Positions 1 to 6,999 are shown, counted from the stretch's first letter. The stretch: 17,797 nucleotides of DNA from JAAFIP01 sp031390175 (GCA_031390175.1 JANMTF010000026.1:1-17797), one strand, 5' to 3'. The notes: generated by a model from the letters alone, not told the origin. Program-made: numbers and translations.

Positions 1-384
1 TCAGAAATCGCTGTTTGCTGCCTTGGAGTTAGCCCTACCGACACCGTCGGACTTGGCCAAGCCCGTTTTGTAGTCTGCGCTTTGAACTTCGTTTTCAATG
101 AAATCATAGACTTACGTGCGGGAAGTGTCGAACTTAAGAGGACTGATCAAAGCACAAGCGCGTTCGGTACGGCATTTGCATACATGACTTGCTGCCAGTA
201 GGTGTTGTTTTCCAAGCTAACCGATATGTCTCGTGTCACGTGTTGACACAGGTCATGTGCTGCCTTACTGCGGTGAATTTTCACTTCGAAATAGCCTCTT
301 GGGTCGGCAAATGTCAGCTCGACCACGTTGACATCCAGCGTCCAAGCGGCACAATCTTGTATGCACCCAAGGAGTACCTGCCAC
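1..384. other. Intergenic region with no convincing gene; possible decayed minus-strand coding sequence
   Basis: This stretch lies upstream of the Rieske gene and looks more AT-rich than the genes that follow. No plus-strand frame looks like a gene. On the minus strand, a frame from about 386 down to 147 translates to fairly natural protein (for example CQHVTRDISVSLENN), but no ribosome binding site precedes it and its possible starts lie inside the Rieske coding sequence. A second open minus-strand stretch, 111 down to 1, ends in TGA at 3-1, has no start codon and is closed upstream by TAA at 114-112. It reads like a polar C-terminal tail (ending AANSDF). Both may be remnants of one degraded gene or chance frames. 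The promoter of the Rieske gene must also lie here, but I cannot place it. Confidence 0.3.
369..374 (+). promoter_or_regulatory. Ribosome binding site that sets the Rieske gene start
   Basis: AAGGAG lies 10 nt before the ATG at 385. The frame is open upstream to an ATG at 328, but that start has no Shine-Dalgarno sequence and would put 19 extra residues in front of the twin-arginine signal. The 385 start is therefore preferred. Confidence 0.7.
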
Positions 385-1101
385 ATGGACCGTCGTAACT
401 TTATTGAATCCTGTTCCGCCAGCGCCGTATGTTTTACGGCCACTGCAGCGTTGCCAGCGTTTGCGGCAAATGCTGCGCCCAAGGCCTACGCCCGGGTGCT
501 GCTCACAGACGAGCGCGGCGACCCGTTCAAGGCTGCCAAGCTCACCGCGCAAACCAACTACGTTTTTCACTACCCGTTTGAAGCCACGCCAGTGTTCTTG
601 CTTAACTTGGGCAAGAGCGTGGCGGGCCACACCCTGGCCACTAAAACCCAAGACAACTACGCTTGGCCGGGTGGCGTGGGCGCTGGCAAAAGCGTGGTGG
701 CCTTTAGTGCCATCTGCGCGCACCACTTGGTCTACCCCACTAAAGACGTGAGCTTTATCAGCTTTCGCAAAGGTGCAGCGCTGAACCCCAAAACGCCCAA
801 TGCAGGCAACGATTTGATCCACTGCTGCGCCGACCACAGCCAGTACGACCCCGCCCAAGGTGCCAAGGTGCTGAGCGGCCCCGCCAGCCAGCCCCTGTGC
901 GCAGTGTTGCTTGAGCACAATGCCAAAGACGATACGCTGACTGCCTATGCCACATTGGGCGGAGAGCTGTTTGATGATTTCTTTAAAAAATACGAAGCCA
1001 AGCTCAGCATCGATGTCGGCAGCAAAGCGAAAAACAGCGTGCAGAGCAGGGCGGTGGTGCGGGAGTTGGACAAGTTTTGCCGCAACTCTGTTAAATGCTA
1101 A
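385..1101 (+). CDS. Tat-exported Rieske [2Fe-2S] protein
   Basis: Predicted 238-residue exported electron-transfer protein. The N-terminus MDRRNFIES followed by a hydrophobic, Ala-rich stretch ending near ALPAFAANA (residues 21-30) fits a twin-arginine signal, as expected for a protein exported with its cluster already inserted. The Rieske ligand motifs are visible: C111-x-H113 in ICAHHL and C148-x-x-H151 in HCCADH, followed by a typical YDPAQGAKVLSGPA loop. The spacing between the two ligand pairs (34 residues) is longer than in classic bc1-type Rieske proteins, and there is an extra cysteine, C147, beside the ligand. No cytochrome or oxidoreductase subunit is adjacent, so the redox partner is unknown. 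An arsenite-oxidase-like or ring-hydroxylase ferredoxin role is possible but not supported by neighbours. The dispersed repeat at 1124 follows it. Confidence 0.82.
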   Translation: MDRRNFIESCSASAVCFTATAALPAFAANAAPKAYARVLLTDERGDPFKAAKLTAQTNYVFHYPFEATPVFLLNLGKSVAGHTLATKTQDNYAWPGGVGAGKSVVAFSAICAHHLVYPTKDVSFISFRKGAALNPKTPNAGNDLIHCCADHSQYDPAQGAKVLSGPASQPLCAVLLEHNAKDDTLTAYATLGGELFDDFFKKYEAKLSIDVGSKAKNSVQSRAVVRELDKFCRNSVKC

Positions 1102-1123
1102 ATTTAAAGTGTGATTAGCCTCT

Positions 1124-1152
1124 AGACCAATAGAATTGAGCGGGAGCAGCTA
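1124..1152 (+). repeat. Single copy of a short dispersed repeat (GCGGGAGCAGCTA core)
   Basis: This 29-nt stretch matches 26 of 29 bases of 12366-12394 and contains the same GCGGGAGCAGCTA core. It sits between the Rieske and pirin genes, outside coding sequence. Similar short A/T-flanked GCTGCTCCCGC-type elements are, from memory, scattered through Comamonadaceae genomes. Their function is not known to me. Confidence 0.75.
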
Positions 1153-1203
1153 TTTATAATATAGCGATTAAATACCTTGATTTAATCACCGTAAAGACTC
1201 CAT

Positions 1204-2241
1204 ATGGCCAGCCATCCCATCGTCAACATCCAAGCCCTCGGCTTCCCCTGGGTCACTATAGACCCGTTTTTGTTTTGCGCCTACCATGACGATGCTTACC
1301 CGGCGGGCAATGCGCAGATGGGGCCTGCCGCCTCGCTGGCCGGGCGCGATATGGGGCAAGACTTTAGCCGCAAAGACGGCTGGAGCATGTACCACGGGCA
1401 GGATGTGCCAGGCTTTCCCAGCCACCCGCACCGGGGCTTTGAAACCGTGACGATTGTGCGCAAGGGCTTGATTGACCACTCCGATTCTTTGGGCGCGGCC
1501 GCGCGCTTTGGCGGTGGCGACGTGCAGTGGGTGACTGCGGGAAAGGGCATCGTGCATTCCGAGATGTTTCCGCTGCTGGACGCTACCGCACCCAACCCGC
1601 TGGAGCTGTTTCAGATTTGGCTCAACCTGCCTGCCAAGAACAAGATGGCTGCGCCGCACTTCACCATGCTGTGGCACGAGCAGATACCGCGCCATACGGC
1701 CCACGACGCGCAGGGCCGCAGCACCGAGCTGGCCGTGATTGCTGGCACGCTGCCCGGCGCAGGCAAGCCGCTGGCCCCACCACCTGACTCATGGGCCGCG
1801 CAGGCTGATTCCGACGTGGCGATTTGGACCCTGCGCATGGCCCCGGGGGCGAGCTGGACCTTGCCCGCAGCTACAGGGCAGGGCACGCGGCGCACCTTGT
1901 ATTTTTTCAAAGGCCAATCGGTGTCCATCGCCGGGCAGGCGGTGGGCAGCCACGCCGCCATAGAGCTGCGCGCTGACGCTGCGGTAGACATTGTCAATGG
2001 CGATACCGAGGCTGAATTTGTGCTGCTGCAAGGCAAGCCCATAGGCGAGGCCGTGGCGCAGTATGGGCCGTTTGTGATGAACACCCAAACCGAGATCCGC
2101 CAAGCCATTGCTGACTACCAGGCCACCCAGTTTGGCGGTTGGCCTTGGCAGGGCAGCGCGCCAGTGCATGGGCGCGATCCGGAGCGTTTTGCCAAGCATC
2201 CGGGTGGAGTACATGAAAAACAAGCCGCCAGCCGGGTATAG
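1204..2241 (+). CDS. Pirin family protein
   Basis: A 345-residue bicupin protein of the pirin family. The N-terminal cupin carries the pirin signature HPHRGFETVT (residues 74-83), and a second metal-ligand group HSE at 118-120 lies in GKGIVHSEMF. Human pirin uses equivalent His, His, His and Glu residues (here H74, H76, H118, E120) to bind iron. ELFQIWLNLP (residues 134-143) is also typical. Bacterial pirins have been linked to quercetin dioxygenase activity, to metabolic regulation through pyruvate dehydrogenase, and to stress responses, so the exact role here is open. It is somewhat longer than the usual 230-300 residues because of a C-terminal extension (QFGGWPWQ onward). The ATG has only a weak Shine-Dalgarno (AAAGAC). 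No operon partner is evident. Confidence 0.92.
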   Translation: MASHPIVNIQALGFPWVTIDPFLFCAYHDDAYPAGNAQMGPAASLAGRDMGQDFSRKDGWSMYHGQDVPGFPSHPHRGFETVTIVRKGLIDHSDSLGAAARFGGGDVQWVTAGKGIVHSEMFPLLDATAPNPLELFQIWLNLPAKNKMAAPHFTMLWHEQIPRHTAHDAQGRSTELAVIAGTLPGAGKPLAPPPDSWAAQADSDVAIWTLRMAPGASWTLPAATGQGTRRTLYFFKGQSVSIAGQAVGSHAAIELRADAAVDIVNGDTEAEFVLLQGKPIGEAVAQYGPFVMNTQTEIRQAIADYQATQFGGWPWQGSAPVHGRDPERFAKHPGGVHEKQAASRV

Positions 2242-2383
2242 TTGGCGTCAAGGCGTGGATGAGGCCGGTGTACTCAGTTTGAGTGAGGTAGCCTGAGCTA
2301 AGCGGATACCCCTGTCGTCCGCATGCCGGGCAGAGGCGTTAGGCCATTGCACCATTCATGCTGCTTATTTTTAACTCACTTTC

Positions 2384-2388
2384 AAGGA
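2384..2388 (+). promoter_or_regulatory. Ribosome binding site that sets the FKBP start
   Basis: AAGGA lies 5 nt before the ATG at 2394. Two in-frame upstream ATGs (2358 and 2388) exist. The 2388 codon overlaps this site, and 2358 has no Shine-Dalgarno, so the third ATG is the best start and gives a clean signal peptide. Confidence 0.65.
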
Positions 2389-2393
2389 TGTTC

Positions 2394-2843
2394 ATGTTTT
2401 CCCATTTTTGCAAAACCACATTGCTCGCCGCCGCATTGGCATTGGCTTGTACCAGCTGGGCGCAGTCTGACCCCGCCATCGCCGCCGCTACCAAAGAGGC
2501 TGGCGCAGTGGTGACCAAGACCGGTTTGGTCTACCGCTCGCTCACCGAGGGCAAGGGCGCCAGCCCCGTGCCTACCGACAAAGTCAAAGTGCATTACAAA
2601 GGCACCTTCCCCGATGGCAAAGAGTTTGACAGCTCGTACAAGCGCAACGAGCCCACCGAGTTCCCGCTGAACCGCGTGATCCCCTGCTGGACCGAAGGCG
2701 TAGGCATGATGAAGGTGGGCGGCAAAGCCAAGCTCACTTGCCCCGCATCCATCGCCTACGGTGCTCGCGGCGCCGGTGGCGTGATTCCTCCCAATGCAAC
2801 TTTGCATTTTGAGGTCGAATTGTTGGCGATAAACGGCCAATAA
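2394..2843 (+). CDS. Secreted FKBP-type peptidyl-prolyl cis-trans isomerase
   Basis: A 149-residue protein that should catalyse proline isomerisation in the periplasm. The N-terminus is a Sec signal (FCKTTLLAAALALACTSWAQ, cleavage likely after SWA at residue 23). The rest is one FKBP domain with the usual order of motifs: VKVHYKGTFPDGKEFDSSY (residues 64-82), a core around FPLNRVIPCWTEGV (90-103), MMKVGGKAKL (105-114), AYGARGAGGVIPPNATLHFE (121-140). Pocket residues Y68, F78, F90, V95-I96, W99, Y122 and F139 are present. In most relatives the motif reads IPGWTEG; here the Gly is Cys98. A second cysteine lies at 116, so an intramolecular disulfide in the oxidising periplasm is possible. It is monocistronic and followed by a hairpin. 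Confidence 0.93.
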   Translation: MFSHFCKTTLLAAALALACTSWAQSDPAIAAATKEAGAVVTKTGLVYRSLTEGKGASPVPTDKVKVHYKGTFPDGKEFDSSYKRNEPTEFPLNRVIPCWTEGVGMMKVGGKAKLTCPASIAYGARGAGGVIPPNATLHFEVELLAINGQ

Positions 2844-2858
2844 ACATTGCAATTTGAC

Positions 2859-2883
2859 AGCGGTGCGCCAGGCACCGCTTTAA
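2859..2883 (+). terminator. Probable transcription terminator after the FKBP gene
   Basis: An 8-bp perfect stem (AGCGGTGC 2859-2866 with GCACCGCT 2872-2879) with a 5-nt loop starts 15 nt after the FKBP stop codon and is followed by TTTAAT. The U-tract is short, so termination may be only moderate. Confidence 0.6.
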
Positions 2884-2890
2884 TCAAGTC

Positions 2891-2948
2891 CGTTCACCCT
2901 GAGCTTGCCGACGCATTTACCAGCCCTTCGACAAGCTCAGCGTGAACG
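2891..2948. repeat. REP-like inverted repeat (CGTTCACCCTGAGCTTG type)
   Basis: The arms CGTTCACCCTGAGCTTG (2891-2907) and CAAGCTCAGCGTGAACG (2932-2948) are inverted with 16 of 17 bases pairing. The second arm is preceded by CCCTTCGA. This is the well-known kind of CCCTTCGACAAGCTCAG intergenic repeat seen in many proteobacterial genomes. It lies between the FKBP terminator and the DUF1993 gene and could form a large hairpin in RNA. Confidence 0.75.
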
Positions 2949-3009
2949 CGCAGAAGTTATCGATTTACTGCAAACTCTTTTTTTTCAAACACTTTCTCCA
3001 AAGCACCCC

Positions 3010-3528
3010 ATGTCCAGCACGCCCAGCTTCATCTACACCAGCTCGATCCCCGTTTTCAAACAAATGCTGGGCGGCCTGAGCGCCGTGTTGGCCAAGGCAC
3101 AGGCGCACGCCACCGCCAAGAAAATTGACCCCCAAGCGCTGCTGCAGTCGCGCCTGTACCCCGACATGTTTACGCTCTTGCGCCAGGTGCAAGTGGCGTG
3201 TGATTTTGCCAAAAGCGTGTCTGCCCGCCTCGCCGGTGCAGAGGTGCCCAAGACCGAGGACACCGAACAAAGCTTTGCCGACCTGCAAGCACGCATCGCT
3301 GGCGTATTGACTTTTATGGAAGGGCTGGGCGCCGCGCAGTTTGACGCCGCTGCCGCGCGAGAGATAGTGACGCAAGCCGGTACGCCGAAAGAAAAGCGTT
3401 TTACCGGCCAGTCGTATTTGCTCAACTACGGCCTGCCGCATTTCTTTTTCCACACCACTGCGGCCTACAGCATCCTGCGGCATAACGGTGTGGAGGTGGG
3501 CAAGAAAGATTACATCGGGTCTTACTAA
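3010..3528 (+). CDS. DUF1993 family protein
   Basis: A 172-residue soluble protein recognised as DUF1993 by its N-terminus (SFIYTSSIPVFKQMLGGLSA, residues 6-25), the RLYPDMFTLLRQVQVACDFAKS segment (45-66), a central acidic SFADLQARI region, and the C-terminal LLNYGLPHFFFHTTAAYSIL and GKKDYIGSY ending. The family is expected to be an all-helical DinB-like bundle. Its function is not established. The frame is open upstream to 2905, but those codons run through the REP-like repeat, so the ATG at 3010, which gives the family-typical N-terminus, is preferred although its Shine-Dalgarno is weak. No operon partner. Confidence 0.88.
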   Translation: MSSTPSFIYTSSIPVFKQMLGGLSAVLAKAQAHATAKKIDPQALLQSRLYPDMFTLLRQVQVACDFAKSVSARLAGAEVPKTEDTEQSFADLQARIAGVLTFMEGLGAAQFDAAAAREIVTQAGTPKEKRFTGQSYLLNYGLPHFFFHTTAAYSILRHNGVEVGKKDYIGSY

Positions 3529-3600
3529 ACCCGTACTAAACACATGCTCCAGTCCATGCATGGGCATCAAGGTCAGCAATTGTTTCTAACTTGAATTTAA

Positions 3601-3631
3601 CTGACACATAGCGGGAAATTTTGTACAAAAT
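3601..3631 (+). promoter_or_regulatory. Candidate promoter overlapped by a 14-bp perfect palindrome
   Basis: ATTTTGTACAAAAT (3618-3631) is a perfect palindrome in the 193-nt gap before the small membrane protein gene. A plausible sigma70 pair, CTGACA (3601-3606) and TACAAA (3624-3629) with a 17-nt spacer, would put the -10 box inside the palindrome. A dimeric repressor operator is an inference from this geometry. The regulator is unknown. Confidence 0.4.
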
Positions 3632-3721
3632 CAGTGGACTGTGAAAACTTTGCAACCGATCAACCTGAAAAGGCTTGCACGAAGCAAGTGTCTAAGCTTG
3701 GTTTGTATTTGAGGGAAAAAC

Positions 3722-4171
3722 ATGACCGCTGAGCACGCTCCCACTTCTCGCACTGCTTTGATGACTCGCATCAAGGACAAGCGAGCTGACGTGGCCAAAT
3801 ATATCCAAGTGACGGACAATAGAAATAAACGGCTCACCAACATCGCCATCATTTGTGGCACGGTAGCTGCTGCATTGACTGCAGGCCCAGCGCTGGGGGG
3901 TAAATCGTTGAACACGTGGTTCACTGAGATGACCCAGACGCAGTTGCCGATCTGGCAGCTACTGTGCTTTGCTGCCATGCTGTGCTCGGTGTGCGCCACC
4001 ATTGCGACGAACCTGTCCAAATCCCATGACGTGACTGCCAAGCTCGTACAGGCCCAAGTATGCAACGCCAAGCTGGAGGGTTTGCACTCTCAAATTGAGC
4101 TTAAAACATTGGACGTTAAGCAGGCCACGGATCAGTTTGCCAAGCTGCTGACCGAGGTATCGTTTGTTTAG
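3722..4171 (+). CDS. Small membrane protein with two predicted helices, function unknown
   Basis: A 149-residue protein of no family I recognise. It has a basic N-terminal region (RIKDKRADVAKYIQVTDNRNKR), two hydrophobic segments at about residues 39-58 and 76-97 separated by a short polar loop (LNTWFTEMTQTQ), and a C-terminal amphipathic tail (about 100-145) that could be coiled coil. The layout (cytosolic head, helical hairpin, cytosolic coiled tail) is reminiscent of SLATT-type or small accessory membrane proteins, but no specific motif supports this. A GAGGG Shine-Dalgarno precedes the ATG. The gene converges with envZ and the two coding sequences overlap by 4 nt (4168-4171), so no intergenic terminator separates them. 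Confidence 0.75.
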   Translation: MTAEHAPTSRTALMTRIKDKRADVAKYIQVTDNRNKRLTNIAIICGTVAAALTAGPALGGKSLNTWFTEMTQTQLPIWQLLCFAAMLCSVCATIATNLSKSHDVTAKLVQAQVCNAKLEGLHSQIELKTLDVKQATDQFAKLLTEVSFV

Positions 4172-5592
4172 CGCGCAGCCAACTCTTTAGGCCCTTTGGC
4201 CCTGCGCAGTTTGATATGCGCAGCCAGCCCACCAGAGACGGTGTTGGCCAGCGCAAACATGCCGCCCATGCGTTGCACCGTCTTTTCGACAATCGCCAAA
4301 CCCAAGCCAGCGCCTGTGGCCTCGGTGCGGGCGGCGTCGCCGCGAAAGAAGGGCTGGGTTAAGTGCTGCAGGGTTTCTTGCGTCACGCCTGCGCCATGGT
4401 CGCGCACTTTGAGCAGCACCCAATCGTCTTTGATGCGCACCACGATGTCCAGCTCGGTGATGTTGATGTGGGGCGATTTGCCATATTTGCGCGCATTTTC
4501 AATCAAGTTGGCCAGCACGCGGCTAAGCTCTATTTCCTCGGCCATCACATACACATCTTCTGGCGAATCCAGTTTAATGCGCATATCGCCACTGTCGTAG
4601 ATGGCAAACATATTGGCCTCCAGCACATCGTTCAGACACACGGGTTGCATGCGGATTTGGTCTGGGCGGGCGTAGTCTAAAAACTTGTCAATGATGCCGT
4701 CTAGTTGTTCAATGTCGGCCACCATGTGCGCGCGGGCAGATTCGTCGGCTACGCTCATCTCTGTTTCTAGCCTCAGGCGTGCCAGGGGGGTGCGCAGGTC
4801 ATGCGATATACCAGCCAGCATGACGGCTCTGTCTTGCTCTATCTTGGCCAAGCGCTGGGCCATCCGGTTAAAGCCCACGTTCACCTCGCGGATCTCACTG
4901 GTCACAGCGCTCTCGTCCAGGCGGCTGGCATCAAAGTCGCCATCCTTCACGCGGCTGGCGGCAAAGCTCAGCGCTTTGAGCGGGCGGTTAATCAACCTGG
5001 CTATCAAGGCTGCGCCAGCAAGTGACAGTGCGGTGGCTATCAGAAGCCAAATCAGCCATGTTTTGCCTGCTACGGGGCTTATGCGGGCTATATCAGTGAG
5101 CAGCCAGTAGGCATCGCCCTCGATCTCAAAGCCAACCCACAACCCGGGCTCGTTATTGACAGCGCGGGCCAGCAAGGTGTCTTTGCCCAAGCGTGCACGC
5201 AGCTCGTTGGTGACGATGGCGGTTTGCGCGCTGTTGTCAAAACTCAAGATCACATCGACCTTCTCGCGCGGCACCACGCGCACGCCCTCTAGCTCGGCCA
5301 GTTGCTTGATCAAGGACACGCGAGCGATAGCATCTGAGTGCACCAGCGCAGCACGGCTTAAATTAACTAAAGAGGCAATTTGCTGGGCACTTTGTGAAGC
5401 TTGGGGTGCGCTTTCGATCACCCGAAAGGTTTGCAGCCACGCCACGGCGCTGCCGATAAGCAGCAGAGCCAGCAGAAAAAAGGTGCGCCAAAATAAGCTT
5501 AGCCGTACGCGGTTAGCGATGGCTTGGCGCATTTCCAGTGGCGCAGGTGCAGTTTCTAGTGGGGCAGGGTTGGTAGCCTCAATGCTGGCCAT
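4168..5592 (-). CDS. envZ: Sensor histidine kinase EnvZ
   Basis: A 474-residue inner-membrane sensor kinase that phosphorylates OmpR. Order of domains: a Pro/Ala-rich cytosolic N-terminus; TM1 at about 35-54; a periplasmic sensor of about 120 residues; TM2 at about 178-200; HAMP (NRPLKALSFAASRVKDGDF, 202-220); the H-box AGISHDLRTPLARLR (260-274) with phospho-acceptor H264; and a HATPase_c domain with N-box NLIENARKYG (362-371), G1 DHGAGV (398-403) and G2 GAGLGL (427-432). The H-box and the PFFRGDAARTEATGAGLGLAIV region closely resemble enterobacterial EnvZ. The gene lies downstream of ompR with a 114-nt gap containing two hairpins. The start at 5592 lacks a clear Shine-Dalgarno, and the next Met (residue 21, 5532) is an alternative. 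Confidence 0.93.
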   Translation of the reverse strand: MASIEATNPAPLETAPAPLEMRQAIANRVRLSLFWRTFFLLALLLIGSAVAWLQTFRVIESAPQASQSAQQIASLVNLSRAALVHSDAIARVSLIKQLAELEGVRVVPREKVDVILSFDNSAQTAIVTNELRARLGKDTLLARAVNNEPGLWVGFEIEGDAYWLLTDIARISPVAGKTWLIWLLIATALSLAGAALIARLINRPLKALSFAASRVKDGDFDASRLDESAVTSEIREVNVGFNRMAQRLAKIEQDRAVMLAGISHDLRTPLARLRLETEMSVADESARAHMVADIEQLDGIIDKFLDYARPDQIRMQPVCLNDVLEANMFAIYDSGDMRIKLDSPEDVYVMAEEIELSRVLANLIENARKYGKSPHINITELDIVVRIKDDWVLLKVRDHGAGVTQETLQHLTQPFFRGDAARTEATGAGLGLAIVEKTVQRMGGMFALANTVSGGLAAHIKLRRAKGPKELAAR

Positions 5593-5640
5593 AAATGAGG
5601 TGGCTGGGAGAGCGGTAGTAAGTTGATAAAACCGAAAGCA

Positions 5641-5687
5641 CGCCTGCTGTCTGGCAGGCGTTGCGTAGCGGGCACAGTGCCCGCTAC
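5641..5687. repeat. Two adjacent hairpins between ompR and envZ
   Basis: The first hairpin pairs CGCCTGC (5641-5647) with GCAGGCG (5654-5660). The second pairs GTAGCGGGCA (5665-5674) perfectly with TGCCCGCTAC (5678-5687) around a 3-nt loop. They occupy the gap between the two operon genes. Neither is followed by a U-tract in the minus (operon) direction, so intrinsic termination is unlikely. RNA stabilisation, partial attenuation or a REP-like element are possible. Confidence 0.7.
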
Positions 5688-5706
5688 TTGATGCACTCAG
5701 AGCCTA

Positions 5707-6438
5707 TCAGCTTTTGCCGTCCGGCACAAACACGTAGCCTACTCCCCATACCGTTTGAATGTAGCGCGGTGCAGCTACATCGGACTCCACCATTTTGCGC
5801 AGGCGCGAAACCTGCACATCCAAGCTGCGATCAAAGGGTTCAAACTCGCGGCCACGCGCCAGTTGGGCGAGCTTTTCGCGCGACAGCGGCTGGCGTGGGT
5901 GGCGCACCAAGGCTTTGAGCATGGCGAACTCGCCTGTGGTAAGCGGCATTTCTTCGCCGTTTTTCTTCAGAGTTCTCTGGCCCAGGTCAAAGTCAAACGG
6001 CCCGAAGGTGACGGTTTCGTTTTCGGTAGACGGCGCACCTGGTGATTCGTGCGCAGGGCGGCGGCGCAACACAGCGTGCACGCGGGCCAGGAGTTCGCGT
6101 GGGTTGAAGGGCTTGCCCAAGTAATCGTCAGCACCGACCTCCAAGCCAACGATGCGGTCTACGTCTTCGCCTTTGGCGGTCAGCATAATGATGGGTGTCC
6201 GGTCACCCGCAGCGCGCAGGCGGCGGCAGATGGACAGGCCGTCCTCGCCAGGCATCATCAAGTCCAGCACGATCAGGTCGATCGGGTCGCGCATCATGAT
6301 GCGGGTGAGCGCCTTGCCGTCTTCGGCCACGATCACTTCAAAACCCTCTTGGGCTAAGTAGCGGCGTAGCAGGTCGCGAATGCGGGCATCGTCGTCCACC
6401 ACCAAAATACGGTCAGCTTGTTTAGGAACCTGGGTCAT
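5707..6438 (-). CDS. ompR: Response regulator OmpR
   Basis: A 243-residue DNA-binding response regulator, partner of the EnvZ kinase downstream. The receiver domain (residues 10-125) has the acidic pocket DDD at 15-17, phospho-acceptor D59 in LIVLDLMMPGEDG, T87 and K109 in GADDYLGKPFNPRE. The C-terminal winged helix includes LTTGEFAMLKALVRHPRQPL, LARGREFEPFDRSLDVQVSR and the ending RYIQTVWGVGYVFVPDG. These stretches match E. coli OmpR almost word for word, so orthology is strong. A GAGGTGAT Shine-Dalgarno precedes the ATG. The upstream region carries a 10-bp inverted repeat that may mediate autoregulation. In enterobacteria the pair controls porins and osmotic responses; the betaproteobacterial regulon may differ. 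Confidence 0.96.
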   Translation of the reverse strand: MTQVPKQADRILVVDDDARIRDLLRRYLAQEGFEVIVAEDGKALTRIMMRDPIDLIVLDLMMPGEDGLSICRRLRAAGDRTPIIMLTAKGEDVDRIVGLEVGADDYLGKPFNPRELLARVHAVLRRRPAHESPGAPSTENETVTFGPFDFDLGQRTLKKNGEEMPLTTGEFAMLKALVRHPRQPLSREKLAQLARGREFEPFDRSLDVQVSRLRKMVESDVAAPRYIQTVWGVGYVFVPDGKS

Positions 6439-6458
6439 ACATCACCTCGCTTTGAATA

Positions 6459-6534
6459 TGTAACAGAGCCTCGTTTTTACATCATAATTTTAAAAAACCC
6501 TATAAAAATCATTATCTTACGACACTCTGTTACA
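6459..6534. promoter_or_regulatory. ompR upstream region with a spaced 10-bp inverted repeat
   Basis: TGTAACAGAG (6459-6468) recurs as its exact reverse complement CTCTGTTACA (6525-6534), flanking a very AT-rich 56-nt centre. On the minus strand a TATGAT -10-like hexamer lies at 6486-6481, with a poor -35. One arm would then lie just downstream of the ompR start point and the other upstream. TGTAACA/TGTTACA-like half-sites resemble sequences bound by OmpR family proteins, so autoregulation, or control of the divergent gene at 6685, is a reasonable inference. Confidence 0.45.
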
Positions 6535-6684
6535 CTTTTTGCATGCCCACGCATCCGCTTCACACAAGCGATGTGTACTTTTTGAGCGGCTGTTTCGTTA
6601 TGGAGATGTGGCTGCCTGGCAAATGGTCACACACGTAGCTTTTTGACAATGGCAAAACGCTTCAAAGTAGATAGGATTAGCGAT

Positions 6685-6999
6685 ATGAATATTCGTGTTG
6701 CTTGGGTAATATTAAAGTCATCGCGCAACCTGGCAAGCGGCGCTATGCTGGGTTTGCTGCCATTGTTGGGCACCCCAGTGGCTTGGGCGCAAAGTGACAA
6801 TACTCCACATAGTGCCAATGCACGGCGTCTCGAGCTGCGCAGCAGCGTGCGTCAGCCCCAGGCGACGCCTGCATCCACTAGCGGTAAAGCGGCTGAGCCA
6901 CACCACCTGAATGCGCAAGAGCGCTCGCAATTGCGTCGGCAGCTTACCCGCGAGCTTCGTGCCCAAAACGCGGCACTGGCCGACGCCAGTCGTCCTTGA
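6685..6999 (+). CDS. Small exported protein, function unknown
   Basis: A 104-residue protein with a signal peptide (hydrophobic GAMLGLLPLLGTPVAWAQS, about residues 19-37, cleavage after AWA). The mature part is short, rich in Arg, Gln and Ala and probably disordered, with a basic helical tail NAQERSQLRRQLTRELRAQN. The tail resembles the short LSAEERRQLRQQLR-type segments of small periplasmic proteins of Burkholderiales, but I cannot name a family. AGGA at 6673-6676 sets the start at 6685 rather than the in-frame ATG at 6643. The gene is divergent from ompR and shares its AT-rich intergenic region, so co-regulation by OmpR is possible. Confidence 0.65.
   Translation: MNIRVAWVILKSSRNLASGAMLGLLPLLGTPVAWAQSDNTPHSANARRLELRSSVRQPQATPASTSGKAAEPHHLNAQERSQLRRQLTRELRAQNAALADASRP

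Noticed and set aside
265..918. Minus-strand open frame (217 codons) opposite the Rieske gene
   Set aside because: The plus strand has both Rieske ligand motifs, a Tat signal and a good Shine-Dalgarno; the antisense protein has no recognisable features.
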